Source: Geothermovivens sp964644845 (lineage in GTDB: Bacteria; Zhuqueibacterota; Zhuqueibacteria; Oleimicrobiales; Geothermoviventaceae). Taken from it: 12,940 bases of DNA. Below, in pieces: positions 6,545 through 12,940 of this stretch. Location: contig CAZXXS010000019.1 of NCBI GenBank assembly GCA_964644845.1, positions 1 to 12,940 on the forward strand, written 5' to 3'. Made by a program: the position numbers and the translations under genes. Numbering within the stretch: the first letter of the stretch is position 1; each line of letters opens with the position of its first letter. The notes beneath the pieces are model-generated. The model worked only from the letters and a program-made list of their open reading frames with translations, was not told the DNA's origin and searched no databases.

Positions 6545-8690
6545 GTGTACGGAAAGACAGACGGAAACTGCGGATGGGCTGCAGATTGCGTTCGATCTGG
6601 GTGTAGGCGTAGTTGAGCGCGTTGTCGACTTCCAGCGTCAGCACGCCAACGTCCGTATCCCAGGCGACGCGCAAGTCCAGAACTTTTTGCGGTACGCGTT
6701 CGTCGCGCCAGTAGATTTGCACGCGCTCGATCCGGCTGACGTAGCGGTAGTCGAGACCCAGGGTGAGACGACCTCGACGCCACGAGAGACTGTTCTGAAG
6801 CGTGTGACGGGCGCGGTAAGCGAGAGGTTCGTCGAGGCTCAAGTCGCGTGTGTCCAGGTACACGTAGTTAACACTGAGACGCCCCGTGCCTTTGAAGATG
6901 CGACCGGCGCCCTGCAAGCCAAACTCTGCCCCTTGCAGTCGTGCCTCGGTCACGTTGGCAAATCGCACCGTGTTCGTGACGTCGGCTTGTGGCTCGATGA
7001 GGTCATGGAAACGGTCGTAAAAGACGGACGCGGAAACGGCCAGGTCGCCGAATCTCTGCGTGATTCCCAGCTCGGCGGTCCAGCCTCGTTCCGCTTTCAG
7101 GTCGGGATTCGGACGTACCTGGATACCGGACACAAAGGTCTGGCTGTAAGCTTCGGCGATACTTGCAGCGCGGAAACCGGATCCTACGGCTGCCCGGAAG
7201 GTGCCTGAAGACAGGTAGTGCCAGACAATCCCAAGCTTGGGGCTGAGTTGTCGTTCGACCGACGTACCATCCCGCCAGTGGAAGTCCTGGCGCACGCCAA
7301 AATTAGCGAGCCAGAGATTGGAGAAATGCCATTCGAGCTGAACGTAACCCGCCAGGTCTTTTGCCTTCCGTCGTCCGAAAATGTTGGCGCGGACGCGGTC
7401 GAAACGCGTTTCGAGGCCAACGGTGAGTGGATGTTTGTTGGCCAACAGGTAGTCGGTTTGGAATTCGGTGCCAAGTGTGCGGGCTCGGGAGTAGTCGTGA
7501 CTGTCGTGGAAGTAATCGGTCCAGTTGTTGGCGAAACTGGACAGACGGAGTCGGAAAGCAAGACGGCGACTTTGAACCTTACGCCACTGAAATGCGGCGT
7601 GGAGTTTTCCCGACCGGATGTGGTCGCCAAGAGCTTCCGGCGCAACCTCGAGGGCACGACTCTGATCGGGCCACATCAAGTTAGAACCGTAACTGTCCGT
7701 GCTTCCCGCGAGGGTAAGGTCCAACCGATTGTTGGCGCTTGAAGCAGAGGTTAGTTTCAGAAAACCGTTCCAGCGACTGTAGTAGCCGTTCTGGCGGTAA
7801 CCCGTGGACTCGGAGCGCTTCAGGCTTGCGAGCATCCCAACGGGCCCGACGCGTCGGGAATGACTCACGGACCACTCGGAGAAGTGCAACCAGCGGTCCG
7901 TCCAGCGCCAGTCTGAGTACGGAGGTCGGTCGAAAACGCCCAGAAGTGTGCGGAAGGTTGTCTCGGGCACGTCGCCGGGTTCCCGCGTCGTAACGTTCAC
8001 CACGCCACCCAGCGCACTCGAGCCGTAAAGGGCCGAGCCCGCACCTTTGACCACTTCCACGCGTTCCACCTGGTCCACGGGGATGACGTCCCACTTGATG
8101 TCGCCGCTGTCGCCTGGCATCATCGGGACGCCGTCCACGAGGAAGAGCACACGGGAGCCTGCACCCATGTTGTAACCGCTGGATCCGCGGATGTTGATCT
8201 GGTTGTTCACCAGGGTCACCCCTGGAGCTACGGCCAGGAATTCGTCCAGGTTCTGGTAGTTGCGGGTGAGGATGTCCTCCGTCGAGAGGATCGAGACGCT
8301 TACGGGAGTGTCCTGCACGCTCTGGTAACGTTTGGACGCCGTAACCACCACTTCTGGGGCCCTGAGCACCGTTTCTGTCAGGCGGAAACGAAGGACCACA
8401 GTGGTGCCTGCACGTACGGTCACTTTGCGTACCTGCCTTGCGTAGCCGAGCATCCTCGCCACGATTGTGTAGGAACCCGCTGGCAGGGTCAATTCGTACG
8501 AACCGTCCGCCGCGGTGGTTGTACCGAAAAAAGTGCCTTCCACGACAATCTGCACGCCCGGCAAAGGCTCGTTCGTCTTGGCATCCAGGACGGTACCGCG
8601 TAACGTTCCCTTTCCGTTTCCCTGCGGGCTCGCGAATAGGCCGCCTGCAAGGGTCAAGTAAAGAAAGGTTGTCAGCGTCCGGATCTTCAC
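6537..8690 (-). CDS. TonB-dependent outer-membrane receptor
   Basis: 717 residues in four parts: a signal peptide (about 1-20, ending FASPQ); a carboxypeptidase-regulatory-like beta-sandwich (about 28-104, 'GTVLDAKTNEPLPGVQIVVEG' region to 'RFRL'); a TonB-box-like 'EVVVTAS' (113-119) and plug domain (about 120-236, with 'INIRGSSGYNMG', 'VLFLVDGVPMM', 'VERVEVVKGAGSALYGSSA'); then a 22-strand-type beta barrel ending in the Phe expected for BAM recognition (RLSFRTRF). It imports a scarce ligand such as a metal chelate, cofactor or oligosaccharide using TonB energy; the ligand cannot be read from sequence. Short C-terminal barrel strands resemble the BtuB/siderophore-size class more than SusC, which is longer. 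The GTG start overlaps the lipoprotein stop (GTGA) and has AGAGG upstream, so translation is coupled to the lipoprotein. Confidence 0.93.
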   Translation of the reverse strand: MKIRTLTTFLYLTLAGGLFASPQGNGKGTLRGTVLDAKTNEPLPGVQIVVEGTFFGTTTAADGSYELTLPAGSYTIVARMLGYARQVRKVTVRAGTTVVLRFRLTETVLRAPEVVVTASKRYQSVQDTPVSVSILSTEDILTRNYQNLDEFLAVAPGVTLVNNQINIRGSSGYNMGAGSRVLFLVDGVPMMPGDSGDIKWDVIPVDQVERVEVVKGAGSALYGSSALGGVVNVTTREPGDVPETTFRTLLGVFDRPPYSDWRWTDRWLHFSEWSVSHSRRVGPVGMLASLKRSESTGYRQNGYYSRWNGFLKLTSASSANNRLDLTLAGSTDSYGSNLMWPDQSRALEVAPEALGDHIRSGKLHAAFQWRKVQSRRLAFRLRLSSFANNWTDYFHDSHDYSRARTLGTEFQTDYLLANKHPLTVGLETRFDRVRANIFGRRKAKDLAGYVQLEWHFSNLWLANFGVRQDFHWRDGTSVERQLSPKLGIVWHYLSSGTFRAAVGSGFRAASIAEAYSQTFVSGIQVRPNPDLKAERGWTAELGITQRFGDLAVSASVFYDRFHDLIEPQADVTNTVRFANVTEARLQGAEFGLQGAGRIFKGTGRLSVNYVYLDTRDLSLDEPLAYRARHTLQNSLSWRRGRLTLGLDYRYVSRIERVQIYWRDERVPQKVLDLRVAWDTDVGVLTLEVDNALNYAYTQIERNLQPIRSFRLSFRTRF

Positions 8691-10249
8691 GGTAACCTCT
8701 GTTGTGCAGAATTCCGAGCTGCTGTGGAGGTCGTTGCGCGCAGACTATCGAAGCTGGCGACGATGTCGACGCCGGTTACCACACCTCCTGGCGGTACCTC
8801 AACTGTACCAGGCCGCGACGGATCCTGAGGATCCAGGTAAGTGCCAATGTGCTTCATCTGGAGCAGGCTGGTCCCTTTGGCCTTCCAGACCACGATGATC
8901 CAGCGGTACGTCCCTGGCGGCAGGCTCAGATGGTAGGCCACCTCATCCGCACCAAAGGGTAAGGGATCGGTAAAGCCCTTGACCTTGAAGTAGTCTTGCT
9001 GGGTTTGCGGAACAGTCTCAAATGCAGCGACACGGACGAACTCAGTGTTCGCGGGCCAGGCACCCTCGAAGTGCACCGTGCCCTCGATGGCTCCGGTCGT
9101 GAAGTCCACATCGATCCGCACCGGCCCAACCCAGGTCTGGTCGTTGGGAATCAGGATCTTGCCCGGATGTAACGAGTCCTCAGGGGAACAGTAAAATCCG
9201 TTGAGGGTTGAGAAAGCGATTTCCCCCTCAGGACTCAGTAAAACCACACCGAGAAGTGCGTACTCCCCAGGCGGAAGTTGCATCTCAAATGCGACGGAAT
9301 CCTCCGTGATGTCGATTGTGGGACCGATTTTGACGTCCAGCAGGTTTTCAGGTGGGTAGCTTCTGGAAGCCACGATCACCGCTTTAGTCACACCCTCTGG
9401 GCGGGGGCCAAGGAAATGAACGACGCCTCGGACGCCACTGGCTGTCTGAGTTTGAAGGCGGCTGAAATCTGCAACCAGGTCAATTCCTTCGACGAGCGTT
9501 GCTGCGTCAGGCACCAACACCTTTGCTGGCGCCAGGGGGTCGTCGCCGGTGTAGAGTGCGATCAAATTGGCTGGGTTCCACGGCTGGCCGCGCAGTTTGC
9601 CTACCAGGCCGAGAAACGCGTACTCCCCAGGCGGAAGCGGAAATGAGTACACGACTTCAGATTGATCGAAAGGAAGCGCTGGTCCGATTTGTAGGTCAAG
9701 CAGGTTGCGCGGAGGGAACCTGACGCCGGAGATCAGCCGAACCTCCTCCAGGTCCTGAGGAGGGATACCAAGGAAACTTACGACGCCTGTGACCGCGCTC
9801 TGACTTGCCGCGTGTGCGCGAGAGAAGTCCGCCTGCATGCGGACGCGGACGAATGTTTCCCGGTCAGGCACGTGCAGCGGGGTTGGCATGAAGTCGTCTG
9901 GGTTGCGAAAATACGCCCCGAGCAAGTTCCAGACCTGGTAAGGCTGGTTAACTTCCTTCCAGAGAACACCTACGATGGGGTAGTTGCCCGGAGGCAGGAC
10001 CAGACGAAAGGTCGCGGAATCTCCACGTAGCTCTAAGGGATCACTGATGGCCAGATCCGCAGGGCCGGTGGGAGGAAAAACGTAGGAGGCGACGACGACC
10101 ACGCGATCTGTGTTGGGGGGCAAACTACCGCGAAAGTGCACGACACCCTCGATGCCCGAACGCAGTGGGCGCAAACCTGTGTCAGCCTGACAGCCCAACA
10201 ACAGAACAACAGCCCAGGCCAAGAGGAGGCCGCACTGTGGACGTCGCAT
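8687..10249 (-). CDS. Outer-membrane lipoprotein with four tandem ~112-residue repeats
   Basis: 520 residues from ATG 10249. This start is chosen because it gives a proper lipoprotein signal (MRRPQCGLLLAWAVVLLLGC, lipobox LLGC, lipidated C20) with GAGGG just upstream; the frame stays open 21 codons further up, but that would bury the signal. The mature protein is four tandem repeats at about 32-143, 153-264, 272-383 and 387-501. Each opens with G[IV]xGxVxFxG, followed by a V..VAS..xPP segment, a conserved LPPG[EN]Y turn, then a [LI]xxYxxPxDxxxP segment and an ADFSR-like end. The turn and beta-rich pattern suggest transthyretin-like/carboxypeptidase-regulatory-like sandwiches, possibly ligand- or surface-binding. 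It lies immediately upstream of and is coupled to the TonB-dependent receptor, so it may present ligand to it. I do not recognise a named family. Confidence 0.8.
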   Translation of the reverse strand: MRRPQCGLLLAWAVVLLLGCQADTGLRPLRSGIEGVVHFRGSLPPNTDRVVVVASYVFPPTGPADLAISDPLELRGDSATFRLVLPPGNYPIVGVLWKEVNQPYQVWNLLGAYFRNPDDFMPTPLHVPDRETFVRVRMQADFSRAHAASQSAVTGVVSFLGIPPQDLEEVRLISGVRFPPRNLLDLQIGPALPFDQSEVVYSFPLPPGEYAFLGLVGKLRGQPWNPANLIALYTGDDPLAPAKVLVPDAATLVEGIDLVADFSRLQTQTASGVRGVVHFLGPRPEGVTKAVIVASRSYPPENLLDVKIGPTIDITEDSVAFEMQLPPGEYALLGVVLLSPEGEIAFSTLNGFYCSPEDSLHPGKILIPNDQTWVGPVRIDVDFTTGAIEGTVHFEGAWPANTEFVRVAAFETVPQTQQDYFKVKGFTDPLPFGADEVAYHLSLPPGTYRWIIVVWKAKGTSLLQMKHIGTYLDPQDPSRPGTVEVPPGGVVTGVDIVASFDSLRATTSTAARNSAQQRLP

Positions 10250-10645
10250 GAGCCCTCGTCGGTTGCGATTTCGTCGGAGTCTGTAGACCCAGCCCGTGGT
10301 CTCGCTTGGCACGGTCCGCTACCAATTTCGCGACGCACCCGGTTGCCAAAAGCCTGCCGACTCACCCTACTGAATTTAGCCCGCCGAAGGTAGGAAGGAT
10401 GCGCGCGTTTTAGGCTGACCAAAGGCGGGCGTCGGGGCCTCTTCGGACCCGATCCGCTCCATCAATTTGACGGCGAAAGAAAGGGCTCGTCGGGGAGAGC
10501 CCAGTGGGGCTACGTCGGAAAAGCCGACGTCGTCGACTGGCGTCCCGACGTAACCCCGAATGCCGCCAACGCGAAGCGGCGGCGCCAGTTTCCGGTTGTC
10601 AACCGGTCGTGTGCTGGTTCGCCGCCGCTCATTCGCTTCATGAAC
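10250..10645 (-). other. Intergenic region between porin and lipoprotein genes
   Basis: 396 bases without a gene. The half next to the porin stop holds four hairpins in a row (10506-10606) and then a terminator (10475-10502). The half next to the lipoprotein has an inverted repeat GCCCGCC/GGCGGGC (10379-10385 with 10424-10430) whose minus-strand product is followed by TAAATT. A promoter for the lipoprotein-receptor pair is expected here, but no convincing -35/-10 pair was found. Confidence 0.4.
10475..10502 (-). terminator. Intrinsic terminator downstream of the porin gene
   Basis: On the minus strand GGGCTC (10502-10497) pairs with GAGCCC (10488-10483) across an 8-base loop, followed by TTTCTTTC. 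The T-run is interrupted, so strength is moderate. It suggests the porin and the lipoprotein-receptor pair are separate transcription units. Confidence 0.55.
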
Positions 10646-12139
10646 CTAAAAGTTGTACTCGATCCCGAACATGGCGTTTGTGTCGGACATCTTGTAGTGT
10701 CCGGCGATGTTCAGGTAGTCTGCGCCGCTTTCGTCCAGTAACCACTCCTGGACGTCACGGTCCCCGATGAACATTTTCTCAAAGCTTGCGTGGAGGACGG
10801 CTTTGCCGAAAGGAACGGAGAGTCCGATGTTGAACACCTGTCGCCGCGAGATGTCAGGGATCGTGGGAGTGAGGGTGGTTGCCGGAGGGGCTTCCGGTTC
10901 GGTGTAGTAAGAGCCGCGCAGGACAAAGCTTCCAAAGTTGTGCTCAATGCCACCACCCACGCGCAAACAGTCGCGCCACATTTCTTTGAGCGCGGTCTGA
11001 TCCCCGTTGTCCAGCTCAATCTTGATTTCGTTCCACGCGGACCACTTAGTCCAGTCCATGTCGAACGTGACAACGGTGTTGGGGATGCCCGTGTAAGCGA
11101 CACCAAAACCAATGTTTGAGGGCAGGGGCATGGTCGCGGTAGCCCCGACATTGTCGTAGACGACCGCAGTTTGTCCGGAGTAGGCATTCAGAACCGCAAA
11201 GTACTCGGACTCTGTGATCTCGCCGCTGGCGAGCTTCTTGTCGAGCTGGGGTTTGACGAACAGTTGAATCGCATTGTTGGTGGAGGAATCCGAGGGGAAG
11301 TAAGCCGTACCGTTGACGTTGCCATCGATGGTGGCGTCCTTGTAAAAGCGAGCCGAGAAGCCGAAGCTGAGGTTCTCGGTAGCCTTCAGCATGATTCCAA
11401 AGTTGCCGCCGAGACCGACGCCATCCCCTTCGAGCTTTGTGTCGACGAGCAAGTGGGTGTACGGTGCCGTGAGCAAGCCTTTTTCGCGCAAGTGCATGAG
11501 CTTGGCGGCCAGGCTGAGTTCGCTGCTGTAGTAGGGATTTGGAATGAAAGTTGGTTTGCGGATCATGATCTTGTCGAACATGATTGACAGCCCTGCGCCG
11601 ACACTCAGCCAGTCGTTCAACGCCACAGCCACCGTTGGGTGCACATCGATCATTTGCAGGTCGTCGTCGTATTCGTACTCCGGGTACGCAGGATTGAAGG
11701 ATTTGGTATCCATCAGGTCCCAGGTGGCCCCGAGACCGAACGGCGCGAAAATGGCCACGCCAAAGGCGAATTTGCCGTTGCTGTAGGCGAAGCCTCCAGC
11801 CGGAACGAAGAACGTACGGGGCTCGTTTTCGATTTCACCCTCGCGAAATGCGCTGAAGCGGGTAGTGTCACCAAGTGGGGTAACCCAGGGAGCAGCGGTG
11901 AACTTGGCCACCGGCCGAATGAATTCAAAGCTACCACCAACCTGAAAACCGTCGATCTGAACCAGTCCAGCGGGGTTCCAGTACATGGCACTCCAGTCGC
12001 TTGCCAGTCCGCGGTAAGCTCCGCCAAGAGCCGTTGCACGCGCTCCCACGCCGGTTAAGGCAACTCCGGAGCCAAGAGTGCTTCCGACCAGCGCCAGAGT
12101 TAGGACCAACGCGAGCGCCAGAACTGTCCTTCTTCTCAT
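10646..12139 (-). CDS. FadL/OmpP1-family outer-membrane transporter (hydrophobic-compound porin)
   Basis: 497 residues from ATG 12139. This start is preferred over the in-frame GTG at 12151 because GGGAGG lies 5 bases before it and the signal peptide (MRRRTVLALALVLTLALVGS) then begins directly. After cleavage come the family's N-terminal 'GARATALGGAYRGLASDWSAMYWNPAGL' features (here residues 32-59 in part: ALGGA, NPAGL), followed by a 14-strand-type barrel with alternating hydrophobic strands and a C-terminal Phe (GIEYNF) for BAM insertion. Proteins of this family carry long-chain fatty acids or aromatic hydrocarbons across the outer membrane. The substrate here is unknown. It has its own promoter and operator-like palindrome upstream and a terminator downstream, so it is probably monocistronic. 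Confidence 0.88.
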   Translation of the reverse strand: MRRRTVLALALVLTLALVGSTLGSGVALTGVGARATALGGAYRGLASDWSAMYWNPAGLVQIDGFQVGGSFEFIRPVAKFTAAPWVTPLGDTTRFSAFREGEIENEPRTFFVPAGGFAYSNGKFAFGVAIFAPFGLGATWDLMDTKSFNPAYPEYEYDDDLQMIDVHPTVAVALNDWLSVGAGLSIMFDKIMIRKPTFIPNPYYSSELSLAAKLMHLREKGLLTAPYTHLLVDTKLEGDGVGLGGNFGIMLKATENLSFGFSARFYKDATIDGNVNGTAYFPSDSSTNNAIQLFVKPQLDKKLASGEITESEYFAVLNAYSGQTAVVYDNVGATATMPLPSNIGFGVAYTGIPNTVVTFDMDWTKWSAWNEIKIELDNGDQTALKEMWRDCLRVGGGIEHNFGSFVLRGSYYTEPEAPPATTLTPTIPDISRRQVFNIGLSVPFGKAVLHASFEKMFIGDRDVQEWLLDESGADYLNIAGHYKMSDTNAMFGIEYNF

Positions 12140-12185
12140 TTTGCCTCCCACTCTCTCGTTCTCATTTTCCTCCCGAGATCAATGC

Positions 12186-12204
12186 CACAGAGCCCCACTC
12201 TGTG
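12186..12204 (-). promoter_or_regulatory. Perfect hairpin in the porin mRNA 5' leader
   Basis: CACAGAG (12186-12192) and CTCTGTG (12198-12204) form a perfect 7-bp inverted repeat with a 5-base loop, starting a few bases after the predicted transcription start. It could be a 5' stabilising hairpin or an operator. No T-run follows it, so it is not a terminator. Confidence 0.45.
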
Positions 12205-12217
12205 ATCATCCGACGGC

Positions 12218-12246
12218 AATTTGATGAAAAAGATTCATTTTGTCAA
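12218..12246 (-). promoter_or_regulatory. Putative promoter of the porin gene
   Basis: On the minus strand a consensus -35 TTGACA (12246-12241) is followed after 17 bases by CAAATT (12223-12218), a weak -10. Start would be near 12211, giving a ~70-base leader. The poor -10 is compatible with regulated expression. Confidence 0.5.
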
Positions 12247-12257
12247 TGAAAATCATT
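12245..12257. promoter_or_regulatory. Fur-box-like palindrome overlapping the porin -35
   Basis: AATGAAAATCATT is a perfect AATGA-N3-TCATT palindrome and differs by one base from the AATGATAATCATT core of the classical Fur box. It overlaps the upstream edge of the -35 box. A second, longer imperfect copy (GATGAAAAAGATTCATT, 12223-12239) sits between -35 and -10, so two operator sites may cover the promoter. A Fur-family metal regulator is a reasonable guess. Confidence 0.45.
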
Positions 12258-12330
12258 CAGTCTGGGGAACATCAGCGGGCTTCACGCAAGGTTCAAAAGG
12301 GGCGGCAAGGGAACAGGTTCGGTCTCGCAT

Positions 12331-12417
12331 CTTTGCCGCGGGTTCGCCTGGAGCTGCAAGCCCTGGTCGCGTTCGGGAAGTGCCTGCCAGAGCAGGCAAG
12401 GTCGGACGGACGGGCGT
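12331..12417 (+). repeat. Degenerate, shortened copy (C) of the 185-base repeat
   Basis: This matches the first ~85 bases of copies A and B: the ...TTTGCCG...GGTTCGCCTGG lead, a CAAGCCC segment and the hairpin TGCCTGC-CAGA-GCAGGCA, with indels and many substitutions. The 3' two-thirds is missing. Its GGTTCGCC motif starts at 12341, 133 bases before the one in copy A. Confidence 0.6.
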
Positions 12418-12465
12418 GGGAAAAGAAAAGCGTCGCATGGGGCAGGAGAGAGAAATGTTCCGTCT

Positions 12466-12651
12466 TTGCCTGAGGTTCGCCTGGGGATCCAATCCCCGGG
12501 CTACCTTGAAGACGTGTCTGCTGAAGCAGGCACCGTCGTCGGTAGAGACGCTGTTCTGTGCGGGAATTTGGCATCGGGGGCGGTTGCGCTACGAGGGATG
12601 CCTCGGTTTGAGGACCAAGACAGGTTTCAGCCAGGTTTTCGGCTGGGGTGG
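12466..12651 (+). repeat. Direct repeat, copy A
   Basis: A ~185-base unit nearly identical to copy B 256 bases downstream, running from TTGCCTGAGGTTCGCC to GGCTGGGGTGG. It contains the hairpins GCCTGGGGAT-CCA-ATCCCCGGGC, GTGTCTGC-TGAA-GCAGGCAC and GGCATC...GATGCC. In the frame starting at 12466 it reads LPEVRLGIQSPGYLEDV..., and 57 codons align with copy B before a one-base indel. No credible ribosome-binding site for this frame is seen. Confidence 0.85.
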
Positions 12652-12721
12652 CAGGCGCATCGAGTGCCGGGCGTTGCCCTCCCCGGGGGGAAGGAAGAGA
12701 GAAACAACAACGTTTACGCTT

Positions 12722-12906
12722 CTACCTCAGGTTCGCCCGGAGATCCAATCCCCGGGCTACGTTGAAGACGTGCCTGCTGAAGCGGGCACGGTCGTCGGCA
12801 GAGACGCTGTTCTGTGCGGGAATTTGGCATCGGGCGCGGTTGCCCTACGAGGGATGCCTCGGTTTGAGGACCAAGACCGGTTTCAGCCAGGTTTCGGCTG
12901 GGGTGG
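12722..12906 (+). repeat. Direct repeat, copy B
   Basis: The second well-preserved copy, with the same hairpins (including GTGCCTGC-TGAA-GCGGGCAC) and the same frame product (LPQVRPEIQSPGYVEDV...). It differs from copy A by 13 substitutions over the 57 aligned codons plus a one-base deletion near the end (GTTTCGG for GTTTTCGG). The spacer between A and B (about 70 bases) is unrelated. More copies may lie beyond the window edge. Confidence 0.85.
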
Positions 12907-12940
12907 AACGGGAAAATCCTTGATTTTGTAACAGCAAGTT

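Noticed and set aside
12331..12906. CRISPR array
   Set aside because: Only three copies, unit ~185 bases, degenerate and irregularly spaced; no short identical repeats or cas genes.
12221..12931. 236-codon frame spanning all repeat copies
   Set aside because: It passes through unrelated spacers and reads the two copies in different frames; A/B substitutions are not silent in its frame over copy A. Better treated as repeats.

Overview
The window is bacterial chromosomal DNA, GC-rich by eye, with outer-membrane proteins typical of a Gram-negative cell: a TonB-dependent receptor carrying an N-terminal carboxypeptidase-regulatory-like domain, a FadL/OmpP1-type porin and a large lipoprotein. Most genes have clear Shine-Dalgarno sites. 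That combination suggests the wider FCB group (for example Calditrichota/KSB1-like or Ignavibacteria-like lineages) rather than classic Bacteroidetes, but the lineage is inference and no rRNA is present to settle it. Genes are well separated and several intergenic stretches exceed 300 bases.

Layout. 29-2408 (minus): a probable two-gene unit, an NAD(P)-binding epimerase/dehydratase-family protein followed by a DapA-superfamily aldolase/lyase. 2409-3094: no gene, but strong hairpins. 3095-5834 (plus): the most interesting part. A good sigma70-type promoter is followed by a GTG-started 28-codon leader peptide containing Trp-Val-Trp-Trp-Trp, mutually exclusive antiterminator and terminator hairpins with a T-run, then a ParB-fold protein of the free-serine-kinase (SerK/SbnI) type, then a TrpB2-type tryptophan synthase beta chain, and a terminator. 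5835-6510: no gene recognised. 6537-10249 (minus): a TonB-dependent receptor translationally coupled (GTGA overlap) to an upstream lipoprotein built of four tandem ~112-residue repeats. 10646-12139 (minus): a FadL/OmpP1-type porin with its own promoter and a Fur-box-like palindrome. 12331-12906: one degenerate and two well-preserved copies of a ~185-base repeat.

How the central genes may work together. Some TrpB2 enzymes are established to use O-phospho-L-serine rather than serine, and SerK/SbnI proteins are established to make O-phospho-L-serine from free serine. A gene for the second lies directly upstream of a gene for the first, under what reads as a classical tryptophan-codon attenuator. 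The simplest hypothesis is a tryptophan-controlled two-enzyme module, serine -> O-phosphoserine -> (with indole) tryptophan, needing neither TrpA contact nor the normal phosphorylated serine pathway. The attenuator is read directly from the sequence; the enzyme assignments rest on recognised family motifs; the coupling is inference. I do not know of a description of this arrangement.
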